The translations under genes were made by a program, and so were the position numbers. A stretch of DNA of 64,000 bases from contig NC_016521.1 of the NCBI RefSeq assembly GCF_000236905.1, positions 434,001-498,000 on the forward strand, in the 5' to 3' direction. This DNA comes from Tetrapisispora phaffii CBS 4417. Lineage: Eukaryota; Ascomycota; Saccharomycetes; Saccharomycetales; Saccharomycetaceae. How positions within the stretch are numbered: the stretch's first letter is position 1; every line of letters starts with the position of its first letter. Of the stretch, positions 1 through 11,800 are shown piece after piece. The notes under the pieces were generated by a model, which saw only the letters and a program-made list of their open reading frames with translations, ran no database searches and was not told the origin of the DNA.

Positions 1-386
1 AGAGAGATTAATTTAGATGTAAAGTATATAATCTAACAACATTTTAATATATTAAAGCAATGAACACAACTATTGAGCAATATACATACTATTTCAATCT
101 ATCCTTCTGTCCAACGACACGACGTCGTCGAATTGAACATGTATGGCAGGTTGGCTATTTTACAGTACTATTTATTCATTAGAAATTCTGCTATTACATT
201 CTTGCAGGCACTAATGTTTCAGGTTGGCAACAATAATCTCCTAAAGAGGTAATATCTGGTATCGTATAGTCACTTATACGACCAGTCTCATTTCCAACAC
301 TAACATGTTTTGAGTTATCTTTCTTGAAGCTACTGAGCAACTTAGATCGTTAGTCATACCTCCTTATAAAAGGTCGCAAATTGTAT
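1..386. other. Intergenic, 5' flank of the tRNA gene
   Basis: No credible reading frame is present. The stretch runs up to the tRNA-Val gene, a type of location where yeast Ty elements often insert. The segment ending near 298 (tctcatttccaaca) resembles the 3' terminus of a Ty long terminal repeat, but no matching 5' terminus was seen, so this is only a hint. Nothing else is recognised. Confidence 0.4.
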
Positions 387-460
387 GGTTTCGTGGTCTA
401 GTCGGTTATGGCATCTGCTTAACACGCAGAACGTCCCCAGTTCGATCCTGGGCGAAATCA
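387..460 (+). tRNA. tRNA-Val, anticodon AAC
   Basis: This is a 74-nt cloverleaf gene without an intron. The acceptor arms GGTTTCG (387-393) and CGAAATC pair fully with one G-U, and the discriminator base is A460. The anticodon stem TCTGC/GCAGA (414-418/426-430) closes a seven-base loop TTAACAC, giving anticodon AAC at 421-423. The B box GTTCGATCC of the T arm is at about 440-448. A T-rich run with eight consecutive T at about 469-476 follows and serves as the RNA polymerase III terminator. The tRNA decodes GTT valine codons (and GTC once A34 is converted to inosine). Confidence 0.97.
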
Positions 461-880
461 TAGATTATTTTTTTTTCGGTCCCGTTGAACCATATCCTTC
501 AGTCTTTTCGGAGTTACGCCATTAATCCCATGAATCATGTTGATCATTCATTTATGGACTGTATGTGCTGCGATGTCTTTTTTAGCTATTTAGAATATTG
601 GGGTTTGAAGGTGCTTAAGACGCTTATCTCCTCTCTCCTCGTATTAAAAATGATGTATATGGGCGGTTAAAATACGATTAATAAGAGGAAGTGGGGTTTT
701 CAGAAACTGTATTTAATGGCATGATTTTTAATCGTTTATAACAGAATGTAACTTGCTCCCGAAATATAAGTTTATTACTAGGATGAATTGAAACACAAAG
801 ATCAATTTTATTATAATAGTTACTTATACACATCTACATAATAGTAACAATAACTATAAGAAGAAGAATACAAAAAAAGA
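461..880. other. Intergenic between tRNA-Val and PXA2
   Basis: The first bases hold the T-run terminator of the tRNA. The rest is AT-rich promoter DNA for PXA2, with no supported gene. An open frame at 485-670 starts at TTG rather than ATG and has no recognisable features. Confidence 0.5.
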
Positions 881-3436
881 ATGATCAGTTCCAATTTTTT
901 GGATATTTACAAGAGGAATAGAGTCGCTATTCTGAGAGCTTCAACTGTGGTGCTTTTATACTCGACTTTTAAAAATAGTATGGCCAACGACAATTATAAG
1001 AGAACAAGAAGTGATAAACGTGAACGGAAGAGACGAAAATCTAATATTGAAGATCAGAATCCTCAAGAAATACAATTAATAGATATCGAAGATGAAGAGA
1101 ACAATGAGGTGAGAAATAGTACATCAAATGAAGAAAATCAACGTCTGTCTAATAATTTTCTATTTAGGCTGATACTAAAGGATAAGAAATGCCTCCTTTT
1201 ATTTTTAGTTCAGTCAGTATTACTGGTTTTAAGAACTGTTTTGACTCTGCATGTTGCAACTTTGGATGGTAAATTAGTATCTGCTTTAGTGAAGGCGAGA
1301 TACCTGGATTTTTTAAAGATATTATTGGGGCAATGGATGACTTTGGGTATTCCAGCAAGTTTTATCAATGCTTCAATTCAATATGTCACTAAATTATGCG
1401 CAATAACAATCAATAAACAATTATCTAATCATTTACTGGATAAATATTTAAAAAATTACAAAGTATTCTATTCAGTGGTCACAAACTCGAATGGACCCCC
1501 AGAACCATTGAATAATAGTGAAGTGTCTGATAATCACAATGTAGATAACGATAACGATCATAAGGAGGGAGTTAAAAAGGTAAGTCTCAAAACACCTGAA
1601 ATTCAAGATCATTTGACTCGTGATATCTACCAATTTTCAACTAACTCATCAATGCTTCTAAATCAACTTTTAAAGCCAACTTTAGATTTATTACTTTGTT
1701 CATTCAAATTATTAACCGGTAATACTACCATGATGGGTGAGAGCACACTAGTATTGGGGTTAATTGTAAATTTTTCAAATTCATTCTTAAGATTAATACA
1801 ACCTAATTTTACACAATTAACTATGTTAAGATCGTCATTAGAAAGTTGGTTTAGAACTCTTCACTCGAATATACGCTCCAATAATGAAGAAATCGCTATT
1901 TTAAGAGGCCAGGATAAAGAATTAACTAACCTAGATTATTCTTTTTACCAATTGGTTCTATTTTTAAATAGAGAAATTAAAGAAAGAGCTTTATATGATT
2001 TTGCAACTACATTTGTAATTAAATATACGTGGGGCGTAGCAGGTTTGATTTTATGCTCAATACCTATATTTTTTGGAGAAAAAGATTCTAAAGGTAAAAT
2101 GATGAACAGAGATGTTATTGCAGAATTTATAACAAATAGACGTCTACTATTAACAGCATCTGGTTCTGTTGGAAGATTTGTTGAGTTGAAACGTAACGTA
2201 CAGCAGCTTAGAGGCATTTGGATGAGATTGAATAGTTTCAATAACTCATTGGAATACAACACAGCAATTGACTCTAAAATAGATAATGCACTTGAAGATC
2301 AGTTAATTTCATATGACAATAGTAAAATAGAATTCATTAACGTTCCTCTAATCACACCAGCTGGCCAAGTTTTAGTCCCAGAATTAAATTTCAGGTTAGA
2401 GCACGGAAACCATTTATTGATTATTGGTCCAAATGGATGTGGTAAATCGTCATTATTCCGTATTTTAGGTGGTTTATGGCCAGTAAGACAAACACTTGTT
2501 GAAGGACATGAAACAAAATTAATCATGCCATCTAGAAACTCCGAAAACGAATGCACTGTCTACTATTTACCACAAAGGCCATATATGGGCAATAGATCCA
2601 CTTTTAGAGAACAGATAATCTATCCAGATTCTATTGAACAATTTGAAAAGAGATTTCAAGGTAATTACATGAAAGGTGATGAGTTTTTAATGGAAATATT
2701 AAAGATTTTAGATCTTGATGACTTGATCAGTGAGAATATGTCACTTGTGTTAGCAAAACGATCTAAGATTGACTTTGTTAATGAAACAAACAATACGGTT
2801 GAGATTAAAGATAGTTTTGATTTAATAAGAAATTGGTCGGATGAGTTATCAATAGGTATACAACAGCGTTTAGCAATGGCCAGAATGTATTATCATAAAC
2901 CTAAATTTGCAGTTTTAGATGAATGTACATCTGCAGTATCCCCACTTATGGAGCAGCGCATGTACGAAAATGCTCAAAGGTTTAATATTTCGCTGATCTC
3001 TGTCTGTCATAGAACAAGTTTATGGCATTTCCATAACTATTTGTTGAAATTCGATGGACTAGGTGGATATAAATTTGGAGAATTCAACCCAGTTGAGAGA
3101 CTATCGAATGAAGAGAAACTCACTGAATTAAATGTAATTTTAAACCAACAGACTCCAATATGGGAAAAAAGATTACAAGAACTAACAGAAGCTAGAAAAT
3201 CTAACATTATCAGGAAATCACAAACTGACTTAAAGGCAATGGAAGATTTACAAAAAGATTTCAATTATAGACCAAGAAGTCCTGTCAAACTCCTGATGAT
3301 GAATGAAAAGGCCAGAAACTCTTCTACATCATTGCCTTCTAGTGGTCGTACAGCATTAAAAAATAATATATCGAGTAAAAAGAATTCAAAATTGAGGAAA
3401 GAATCTTTAAAATCAACAGAAAAGCAGAAAAAGTAA
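881..3436 (+). CDS. PXA2: Peroxisomal ABC half-transporter (ABCD family), Pxa2-like
   Basis: An 851-residue half-size ABC transporter, almost the length of S. cerevisiae Pxa2 (853). In yeast Pxa2 pairs with Pxa1 in the peroxisomal membrane to import long-chain acyl-CoA for beta-oxidation. The N-terminal half holds the hydrophobic segments (first clear one at about residues 105-125). The ABCD-type loop [11 protein letters not shown] lies near residue 340. The nucleotide-binding domain shows Walker [10 protein letters not shown] at 516-524, a divergent signature LSIGIQQR from 656 (canonical LSGGQQR) and Walker B FAVLDE ending at D680-E681. The C-terminal tail of about 80 residues is basic and low in complexity. 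PXA1 is the main alternative. Length and proximity to HYM1 and INA1/FAT3 (YKL189W, YKL187C) favour PXA2. Confidence 0.88.
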   Translation: MISSNFLDIYKRNRVAILRASTVVLLYSTFKNSMANDNYKRTRSDKRERKRRKSNIEDQNPQEIQLIDIEDEENNEVRNSTSNEENQRLSNNFLFRLILKDKKCLLLFLVQSVLLVLRTVLTLHVATLDGKLVSALVKARYLDFLKILLGQWMTLGIPASFINASIQYVTKLCAITINKQLSNHLLDKYLKNYKVFYSVVTNSNGPPEPLNNSEVSDNHNVDNDNDHKEGVKKVSLKTPEIQDHLTRDIYQFSTNSSMLLNQLLKPTLDLLLCSFKLLTGNTTMMGESTLVLGLIVNFSNSFLRLIQPNFTQLTMLRSSLESWFRTLHSNIRSNNEEIAILRGQDKELTNLDYSFYQLVLFLNREIKERALYDFATTFVIKYTWGVAGLILCSIPIFFGEKDSKGKMMNRDVIAEFITNRRLLLTASGSVGRFVELKRNVQQLRGIWMRLNSFNNSLEYNTAIDSKIDNALEDQLISYDNSKIEFINVPLITPAGQVLVPELNFRLEHGNHLLIIGPNGCGKSSLFRILGGLWPVRQTLVEGHETKLIMPSRNSENECTVYYLPQRPYMGNRSTFREQIIYPDSIEQFEKRFQGNYMKGDEFLMEILKILDLDDLISENMSLVLAKRSKIDFVNETNNTVEIKDSFDLIRNWSDELSIGIQQRLAMARMYYHKPKFAVLDECTSAVSPLMEQRMYENAQRFNISLISVCHRTSLWHFHNYLLKFDGLGGYKFGEFNPVERLSNEEKLTELNVILNQQTPIWEKRLQELTEARKSNIIRKSQTDLKAMEDLQKDFNYRPRSPVKLLMMNEKARNSSTSLPSSGRTALKNNISSKKNSKLRKESLKSTEKQKK

Positions 3437-3767
3437 GAAGAAAAGTAATAATATCTATAAACATATACGTACATAACATAATCTTAATAATAAAAATAAA
3501 AATTAATGCAATTTGTCATGACAATGATTTAAGGTTCTTTGAATCAAAGTCATTATTTTTTAATCACCATCCTTCCTTCTCGAGTTTCATTAAAATCGTA
3601 TGAGGAGAAGCAGCGCGATCGTCATTTTGAAAGCTTTAAAATGCAATATATGAACTTACATAAAACTATTCCTTTGGTATATTAATGACATATCATTTAT
3701 ATTGTTTGGAGTCTTCAATTGCTTGATATGTTGAATAATAAATCAATTAATTAATTATAGAAAACTG
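3437..3767. other. Intergenic PXA2-VPS36
   Basis: This 331-bp spacer holds the PXA2 3' end and the VPS36 promoter. It is mostly AT-rich, with one GC-richer island (gcagcgcgatcg at about 3608-3621). No gene or recognised binding site is called. Confidence 0.4.
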
Positions 3768-5381
3768 ATGGAATGTTGGCATTATGTGGAAGTAACAAAA
3801 TCTGGTCAACCGATTTTAAGAGAAAATGAAAAGGATATTTTAATTGAAGATAAAATTGGGTTATATCATGGTAAAAATAGAATCAAAAATCGTCAATCTG
3901 GTAGATTATTTTTGACTACCCAAAGACTTATATATGTAGATGACGTGAATCCTGTTAAATACTCAGTTTGTTTAGAGTTAGATGATATAGATCATCTGGA
4001 ATATTCATCAAGGTTTTTGAAACGATCTGCAAAAGTAATTTTGTTTTTACTTGATATGGGCAATTTAAAAAGTGGTGGCCAGTCAACGAGCAAAGCGGAA
4101 GGACCAATTAATGAAGTTTCCACTTGGGTTTGCCCTATATGTATGTTCACCAATGAAACAGAAGGGGTATTAACAGAAAATACTTTCCCATCGCCAATAT
4201 GTGAAAATTGTGGGGTTCCTTTAGTTTATGAGATGACAATGAACACAATTAATATAATTGATAATAAACTGGGTAATTCTGATTCTAACTTAGAAGGCTC
4301 GGGAGAGAAGAATCTCAATGCATGTCCTGCTTGTACTTTCATTAACCATGCATTGATAAAGAACTGTGAAATTTGTGGTGCAAGGTTACCGAATGCTAAA
4401 ATAAGGAGTCACAATGTCAATCATGAAGATTCTAGAGTTTTAATCGAATTAGATTGTAAACTTCTCAGAGACAAAAGTAACAAAAATTCAAATCTAGAGG
4501 CAGATTTTGTACAATTTAGTTTTAGGAAGGGAGATGGCTTGTTATTTTCTCAAGCATTGGAAAAATCACTAGAAGACATCAAGAATCTAAGACAAAAAAA
4601 TTCATTTAATGAGGGTATTGTGTCGATCAATGGTATTTCTATTGGAATTAAGGAAACCGTTGAATTACCTTACCTCGAAAAGAGATTAAATAAATTTGGT
4701 ATCACGAGTTTAGAAAATAGCAGAGAGACTCAATTAGCTAATAACGATATTCTTTTGAGTAATGCATTAACAGATTTAAATCAATTAATGTCACTTGCTA
4801 ATGATATTGAAAAAGTATTTAAAACTCATATGAAAAATGAAACCGACAACTTACAAAACAAACCTTCATTTCTTATTGACAGGGAAAAGTTTTATAATAA
4901 ATCCATGTTCTTGAATGAAATTGCTCGTGAAATTTTTCAATTCGTGATTACAGAATTCAAATCTGAAAAGAACGATGATATAATAATGGTGACCTTAGTT
5001 GATCTTTATGCTTTATATAACAAGACAATGAGAATCGGTATGGGATATATATCTCCAAGCGAAATGAGGGAAGCATGTGGAAGATTTGAAGTATTAGGGT
5101 TAACTTCTTTAAAATTGAAAAAGCTTAATGGCCGTGTTTTGTGTCTTTCTTCTGAAAACTCATTTGATTACATCAATAATCAAATCATTAAATTACTGGA
5201 AGATGAGCCTGGTTGTGATATTTTACAAATTACTCAAACCATGAACAAGCATTCAACAGGTACTTCTTGGACAATAGGTATCATAACCGAGGTGTTAGAA
5301 AATTGCATAAATAAAGGTGAAATTGTCATTGATGAACAATTAAGTGGATTGACGTACTACAAAAATGATATTTGGATATGA
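3768..5381 (+). CDS. VPS36: ESCRT-II subunit Vps36
   Basis: A 537-residue protein (S. cerevisiae 566) that opens MECWHYVE, matching the conserved Vps36 start. The N-terminal GLUE domain is a split PH fold that binds phosphoinositide and ubiquitin. As in other yeasts it is interrupted by two Npl4-type zinc fingers: one with CPIC...CENC at about residues 123-150, the second with CPAC...CEIC at about 186-206. The C-terminal half carries the winged-helix repeats that assemble with Vps22 (Snf8) and Vps25. The complex acts on endosomes in sorting ubiquitinated cargo into multivesicular bodies. It converges on HYM1, with only 86 bp between the stop codons. Confidence 0.96.
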   Translation: MECWHYVEVTKSGQPILRENEKDILIEDKIGLYHGKNRIKNRQSGRLFLTTQRLIYVDDVNPVKYSVCLELDDIDHLEYSSRFLKRSAKVILFLLDMGNLKSGGQSTSKAEGPINEVSTWVCPICMFTNETEGVLTENTFPSPICENCGVPLVYEMTMNTINIIDNKLGNSDSNLEGSGEKNLNACPACTFINHALIKNCEICGARLPNAKIRSHNVNHEDSRVLIELDCKLLRDKSNKNSNLEADFVQFSFRKGDGLLFSQALEKSLEDIKNLRQKNSFNEGIVSINGISIGIKETVELPYLEKRLNKFGITSLENSRETQLANNDILLSNALTDLNQLMSLANDIEKVFKTHMKNETDNLQNKPSFLIDREKFYNKSMFLNEIAREIFQFVITEFKSEKNDDIIMVTLVDLYALYNKTMRIGMGYISPSEMREACGRFEVLGLTSLKLKKLNGRVLCLSSENSFDYINNQIIKLLEDEPGCDILQITQTMNKHSTGTSWTIGIITEVLENCINKGEIVIDEQLSGLTYYKNDIWI

Positions 5382-5467
5382 ATCTTCTAAATGATAGTAC
5401 GTAACTAAACTCATACTATAAATTATTACTATTTTATTTTAATATAATTCAAAAATACATATATTAA

Positions 5468-6562
5468 TTAAAATGAATTGATTTCCTGCATTATATAATC
5501 AATCTCATCGCTAAATGTAGAATCTTTATTTTCCATTCCAATTTTAGGCAAATGAGCTAATAATTTTTCCCTATTATTTGCCAAAATTTGTAATATGGTT
5601 AACGGTTTCTCTGGATTAGCTACTATGATTTTAAAAATATTAAAGGCTTCAAATTGTAGGCTTTTTGATTTATTCCCCAAAAGAGTCATTATTAGTCTAA
5701 GGTTTTCTGGATTGTTTATATATACCATCATCAACTTATTGTTAGCTCTTAATATCAGTAAAGAACCTAGTAATTTAGTAATTTGCCTTTTACATACGTA
5801 ACTGCCATTGACTAATAAATTATTAACATTTCTGATAAAACGTGTAGCGTTATTGTTTACACCAGTCAATTCATGGCAGGTCGAAGTTTTATTACCTTTA
5901 AGGAAAAACTCAGATACAACTTCAGAATGTATACTAAAAACTGTGGTAATAATGTGTAATGCCTCTGTACTTATTTCAAAATCAGGAAGGTTACAATATT
6001 CAAAAATTCTCCAAATGAATTCATCATTTAATAGCAGTTCGCACATTCTTTCATATTTACTTGATTCAATAATCATATTAGTAAGAGTTAAAAAAATATC
6101 TCTTGATGAATTTCCAACAATTACCAGCTCTGTACTTCTTAGCATTGTCGAAATCATTACTGGATTTATAAAAAAATGTTGAGTTTGACTGCTATTTGTC
6201 TCGTTAAAATATCTCAATGACAAGGAATATAAAAATATTATATCTTTTCTTGTTTCGAATTCTAAGTCTGGTAAATGTCTTATTAATTTTAAGAATAAAT
6301 CACAATTTATAATCTCATTATAAAATTTTGTTTCTATTTCATCAGAAATTTTAGGCTCAACTTCATGCAACATTATTGATTTCATTATTATTAAGTATTT
6401 TTTAATCTCTTGGTTAACAAATTTCTTTGTCTCTATTGAATCAGAAACTAAAAGATTATGTAACTGTTCTGTAATATATTTGGCATATTCAGTTGGCTCT
6501 TTAGGATGTTTTTTCCACCAAAAGGTCATATCAAACTCTTGGTTACGGTATCTCTTAAACAT
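5468..6562 (-). CDS. HYM1: Mo25-family scaffold protein Hym1
   Basis: A 364-residue all-helical Mo25 protein. The motif MTFWWKKHPKEPTEY matches the start of the Hym1/Mo25 family. That methionine is residue 12 of the longest frame, so the true start may be the ATG ending at 6529, giving 353 residues. S. cerevisiae Hym1 is somewhat longer (399). In yeast it belongs to the RAM network with Kic1, Cbk1, Mob2, Tao3 and Sog2, which drives Ace2-dependent daughter-cell transcription, cell separation and polarised growth. The C-terminus reaches to 86 bp from the VPS36 stop. Its neighbour PXA2 is also its neighbour in S. cerevisiae (YKL188C/YKL189W). Confidence 0.94.
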   Translation of the reverse strand: MFKRYRNQEFDMTFWWKKHPKEPTEYAKYITEQLHNLLVSDSIETKKFVNQEIKKYLIIMKSIMLHEVEPKISDEIETKFYNEIINCDLFLKLIRHLPDLEFETRKDIIFLYSLSLRYFNETNSSQTQHFFINPVMISTMLRSTELVIVGNSSRDIFLTLTNMIIESSKYERMCELLLNDEFIWRIFEYCNLPDFEISTEALHIITTVFSIHSEVVSEFFLKGNKTSTCHELTGVNNNATRFIRNVNNLLVNGSYVCKRQITKLLGSLLILRANNKLMMVYINNPENLRLIMTLLGNKSKSLQFEAFNIFKIIVANPEKPLTILQILANNREKLLAHLPKIGMENKDSTFSDEIDYIMQEINSF

Positions 6563-7192
6563 CTCTCAACGTTGACCAGATATTTTTGATACTTTAAGAT
6601 TATCACTTTACCATAAATTTATATACCACAATTATAAGAGACTTAATTATACGTATATAGTTATGAAGTTATTCTGCGATTGAATATTATGTAACTTCTT
6701 AGATTTGATTTTGAGTTTCACTTATTTTGTGACACCGACTTAAGTTCACCGATTATGATGATAGACAGTATCTCGGCATCATAAAATTTGATTATAGTGA
6801 AAAAAAGCTTGACATGTTGAATACAACTAAAGTCATATCTTATTAGCATTTTGCATATAAAAATATCAAATACTTGAATTATATAAGAAATGTAGTATAA
6901 TACTTAACAATGTTTGTAGTTAGGAAAAAAAATTTTCTGACCTCACTACAACATAAATTTAAATGCAAACTTACACGAAAAAAGATATTATTCTTATAAT
7001 ACAAAATGATATATGCATTTTAAATATTTACCCATTCATTAAGTCATCTGTAAAAAACTTGTATGCATTAGTTAATCATTGATTATACCAATAGGGCTTA
7101 TATCAAATATTATTTGTACAATTGCTTATTAACTAAGTAACTGTCAGAAACAGGAATAACTTAACATATTTGGTATTTGCAACATGTCCTAC
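6563..7192. other. Intergenic HYM1-CDC73
   Basis: This 630-bp spacer lies upstream of HYM1 and downstream of CDC73, both on the minus strand. It is AT-rich, has no open frame worth calling and no binding site I would defend. Confidence 0.4.
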
Positions 7193-8422
7193 TTAACGGT
7201 AACCTCTCGCTAGTAATTCCTTCTCTAAATTGTACCAGAAGAAACGCACAACTTCAACATCCTTAAATCTTTTATTTCTATCTATTTCAACTTTTTGTAC
7301 ATTCCACTTTTGAACATTAGGAGGAACCGTATCACCAGTGAAGTGGAAATAGTAACCTTTAGTGTGTTGGAATAAATCTTGAGGTTTGCTCCATTGATAA
7401 TTGTTAAATTGCCATTCATGGCCAGTAGTAAATACTGCCACAACTCTTTCCCAGTACTCTGGTTTCGTAAACATTCTTGTGTTGTTTACAATTAAAAATC
7501 TTATTGGTCTACTTAATCCATCTAGTTTCTTTTCGACTGTCACTAGGTCCTGTTGTAAATTTACAGAAAGATCTCTTGGACTAACATATTTAGAATCTTC
7601 TAAAAATTGTTTAATATTTGTCAATGTAAAAATGGAAGAAGTTGCTGAAGGAATTAAAATAATTGGATCCTTTTGTAGAACAACTTTTTTCTCACGATTT
7701 TTAGATATGCCAGTAGATGAAGACTTTCCTTTACTGGAGCGGAGTGATGATTTTATGGACTGGACAATTTTTAATTCTGCATCTTTAATTAAATAACCAA
7801 AATCAATAGGCTTAGAACCACGAAGTTCAGTATTATGATTTAGTAATTCTCTTGTATTTTCTAATGTTTTAGCCAAAACGGCATCAGATGATTTCAGTAA
7901 TTCGATATTATTAGTAACATTTAAAGTTTCAGCATTAACTGAGCCTTTGGATGGTATTATGTTATTGGATGTAACTGAGGTTGAGCTGTAAGTTTCAGAT
8001 TGTAAATTTTCATTTTCTGTTTGACTTTTGGAAGTATTATTTGTATTATCATCTTGAGTAGCTTCTGTAGAACCTGTGTTCACATAAGATGATTTTTCTA
8101 ACTGCCCTGATAACCAATTAATTAAATCAGTTCTATGCAAGAACGAAACATTAGTTAATTGTTTAGCTTGACAATCAGATAGATATTCAGCAGCGGTAGA
8201 ATCTTTATTTAACCAACAATGCACAATTAATCTCAATGGAAGAATATTTCCATCCACTGAAAACTCTGTCAAAGTATCTAGTTTAAAAGCTTTATTTTCG
8301 TTATCATCAAATTTGATTATGTCAGCTATAGCAATATCATTTGTTTCATTGTTGTCTTTATCAAATAATTTGAAAGTTTTCTGATTTATAAAAAGGTCCC
8401 TAATCTGGTTTAAAATTGACAT
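7193..8422 (-). CDS. CDC73: Paf1 complex subunit Cdc73
   Basis: A 409-residue protein (S. cerevisiae 393), the yeast parafibromin homologue. The N-terminal part begins MSILNQIRDLFINQKTF. A low-complexity S/T/N-rich linker covers about 115-165. The conserved C-terminal Ras-like domain (about 245-409) includes KDPIILIPSATSSI and the segment ending FFWYNLEKELLARGYR. Cdc73 is part of the Paf1 elongation complex, which supports H2B ubiquitination and H3K4/K79 methylation. That links it functionally to BRE1, also in this window. CDC73 and the helicase gene are divergent and share a 459-bp promoter, the same adjacency as YLR418C/YLR419W. Confidence 0.95.
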   Translation of the reverse strand: MSILNQIRDLFINQKTFKLFDKDNNETNDIAIADIIKFDDNENKAFKLDTLTEFSVDGNILPLRLIVHCWLNKDSTAAEYLSDCQAKQLTNVSFLHRTDLINWLSGQLEKSSYVNTGSTEATQDDNTNNTSKSQTENENLQSETYSSTSVTSNNIIPSKGSVNAETLNVTNNIELLKSSDAVLAKTLENTRELLNHNTELRGSKPIDFGYLIKDAELKIVQSIKSSLRSSKGKSSSTGISKNREKKVVLQKDPIILIPSATSSIFTLTNIKQFLEDSKYVSPRDLSVNLQQDLVTVEKKLDGLSRPIRFLIVNNTRMFTKPEYWERVVAVFTTGHEWQFNNYQWSKPQDLFQHTKGYYFHFTGDTVPPNVQKWNVQKVEIDRNKRFKDVEVVRFFWYNLEKELLARGYR

Positions 8423-8881
8423 TAGTCTGTAAACTTTTTTTGACTTTCCTTATAGTTAAAGTAAAACTCTATTTGCCTACAGTAATGGGATGCGTAAAAT
8501 ATTAACTTATTATGTTGTTAGGATAGTAACTCAATTTATATTGAAGTTTTTAAGTTCTGAGTTTTATAATAAATGAAAACTGTTTATATTTTCCAATTTA
8601 TTACTTTTCCAAATTTTTAAAATTTCTGAAATTTTATGATTCGGGTAACGGTAAGTATCGATATTTCATAAATCAAAATCTTCAAATCTCATCGATTAAA
8701 CACTATTATTTGTACTTATAATAATATATTTATATAAACAGTTAGGTGACATTCTTTATTCAATGGTTAGTTAGGAGTAATTTATTTACCAGTAACAACA
8801 ATCAGATACTTCTTATTTAAAAACATCAAGCTAATTGAAGAGATATAAGACTTTTTTTAGTAAAACCATAAGAAAATTAAT
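8423..8881. promoter_or_regulatory. Divergent promoter CDC73 / YLR419W-like helicase
   Basis: The interval holds a perfect Reb1 core CGGGTAA (8642-8648, the reverse of TTACCCG) and a PAC-type core CTCATCG (8688-8694). A/T-rich RRPE-like tracts precede them at about 8610-8638. PAC and RRPE are the classical ribosome-biogenesis promoter elements. That these sites act here is inferred from sequence only. Confidence 0.5.
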
Positions 8882-11800
8882 ATGGCTAAGAAAGGTAAAA
8901 GCAGCTCAAAGGTCTCTACGCCAGTTATAGAGAAAGTTGATACTAAAAAGTCAGGTAAAAAGGGTAAGAAGGGAAAGAGTGAGGAACCAGCTGAATATAT
9001 AGACCCTAAAGAGGCTAACAGAGCAAAACAGCAACAAAATAGAGCTAAAGTTACCTCTACAGCTAGTTGGACTGGTAAATTACCACATACAATTTTACAT
9101 GAAAATTGTCAAAAAAGAAAATGGAATAAGGTCGAATATGATATGAAGAGAATTGGAGACAAAGGTTTAGTTGCAACTGCAGTGATCTCGTATACAGATC
9201 CAAAAACAAAAGAAGTTATCACAATTAAAATGCATGATCCAACTTACGACAAAACAACAGGAAAAGGTCTGTCTTTACCTCAAGAGACACCAATGGAGGC
9301 TCGACATATTGCAGCCACTATTGCTCTATATCGTATTGCATATAACACTAATATGCAAATGATGTTACCTCCTAATCACAAAAATCTTTGGTATGATCTA
9401 AGCGACTATAGAAAAGACCTATTAGAGAGTAACCCAAAAAAGGCAGCTACCTTATTTGATGTGGATCCATTTAAATCAACTTTGGAAGAAAGAAAGAAAA
9501 AAGAACAACAAGAGAAGGAAAGGGATGCTAGATTTCAACAATCTCAAAAGGAAAATAAACGAACGATTGTAATATCAATTAATTCATCATCTGAAGATAG
9601 AGAAAAAAATAATAACAAATCCAGTTCCAAGAGTAAAAATTTCAAAAGTTTGAATCAGGATAAAATTAATTCGATAAAAAATAGCAATCTTGTATCGTTT
9701 CCAAGAAAAGTTTGGGATAACGCCACATTTATTGATTTAAGCGAGACTACGAGACAACTGATAGAGGTATCATTAAAACACTATATTAATTGGAATTACC
9801 AACTATATAATGATAAGTATAGTACTCCTCAATCAAAGGAAGCTCGTAAGGCTTTAGAAAATAAATTGCTTTCATTAAATTTTAGAAAACCACATGTAAC
9901 AGAAGCGATGCAATACCAAGATCCATTATCTTTTTTGTTATTTAATTTGCCAGAGGATGACCTACCACCATTTTTTCATAAGCGTAAAGAAGATTCAGAT
10001 AATGTTATTGAGATTGCAAAGCTACCATTGGCGACTAGAAACATAATCGATAGATTAGGAGAGAGCGGCTTATCCAAGGACGTCATATTACTTTGCTTGG
10101 AACAATGCAATTTTAATGAAGCAGAAGCTGCAGGAATGCTTACATTAAATAGTTTACCTTCATTAAAAATTGATAAATCTCAATACGTGAGTGAAGAAGG
10201 CTCTCGGAATATGTGGGATGAAGAATTAGAAAGTTTGAAAAGTATTTACGGTGACTCGATAGAAATAAATAATAAGGAAGATAGTCTTACAATGGTTTTA
10301 CTTGAGAAATTCCATTTAAAGGTAAAGTTTTATAAAACTAAATATTATCCTTCAACTTTACCGGGAATAATAGTTTCAACACTTGAAAAATCAGTTACTT
10401 TACCAAACTACATAAAACAACAAATTATATTAAAACTTTTGCATTACATTCAAACTATGGAATTACTTAATGACATGATGTTGTATAACATCTATGAATG
10501 GTTAGTTGATAATGTTCCAAAAATTATTGAAAACCCTGGCTCGTTATTATCGGATGGTGATCTTGAAAAGTCATTATTAAACAATAGTAAGGAAATTAAA
10601 AGTTCAACTTCGAATAAAATAAAGAAGAAGAATCGTTCCCAACAAAATTTATTGACAGATAGTGATATTGCAAATTTAAAACTTGAATATCAGTTAAGAA
10701 TGAAATCTACAGATTATCAGTTAATGAAAAACAATAGAATGAATCTTCCAGCCTGGAAAGAGCAACAAGTAATCACTGATTTATGTTTTCAAAATGATGT
10801 TATATTGATTACAGGTGAAACTGGTTCAGGTAAATCTACACAAGTCGTTCAATTCATTTTAGATCATTTAGTTCAAAAAGGGAGATTTCAAACAAAAATT
10901 ATATGCACTCAGCCTAGAAGAATTTCTGCAATCGGTTTAGCAGAACGTGTATCAGAAGAAAGATGTACCTCCTGTGGTGATGAAGTTGGGTATGTTATTA
11001 GAGGTATTAATAAAACCAATGACAAAACTCGTATAAAATTTATGACAACCGGTGTTTTGGTTAGAATTTTACAAACAGATATCAACTACTTAAGAGACTC
11101 CATTATTGTCATTGATGAAGTACATGAAAGGTCAATCGATACAGATTTGGTGGTGATTCTTTTGAAGAATTTGTTGGAAAAGGTTAAAGGATTAAAGATT
11201 ATTCTAATGAGTGCAACTGTTAATGTTGATGTATTCAAAACGTACTTTAAAAACTTAGGTCAATGCCATATTGAAGGTCGTACATATCCTATAAAGGATT
11301 ACTTTTTAGAAGATATTTTAACATCAACGAATTTTACAATTGAAAAAGCTAAAGGGAAATATGAATATGATGATGATGTTAATGAGGCACCTCAGAATAT
11401 AGCACCATCAGCCGAATCAAACTTTTTTAAAAGCGGAAATATTAATTATGATTTAATTTCAGAACTTATAGTGTACATTGATCAACAGCTAAAAAAGGAA
11501 CAAAACGATGGTTCCGTTATTGTTTTCTTGCCTGGTGTTGCAGAAATTAATAAATGTTGTAGAATGTTAGAGAGCAATAACAAATCCAATGAATTTGTTG
11601 TTTTACCGTTACATTCTGCATTGACTCCAGAAGAGCAAAAACGAGTTTTCAAGAAATTCGGGTCGAAGAGAAAAATCGTTGTATCAACTAATATAGCTGA
11701 AACTTCTATTACGATCGACGATTGTGTTGCCACCGTTGATTCTGGACGTGCTAAGACGATGTTATACAACTCTAGGGACAATACCACTAGATTAGTAGAA

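Noticed and set aside
485..670. 61-residue open frame after the tRNA gene
   Set aside because: It starts at TTG, has no recognisable feature and lies in AT-rich flank.
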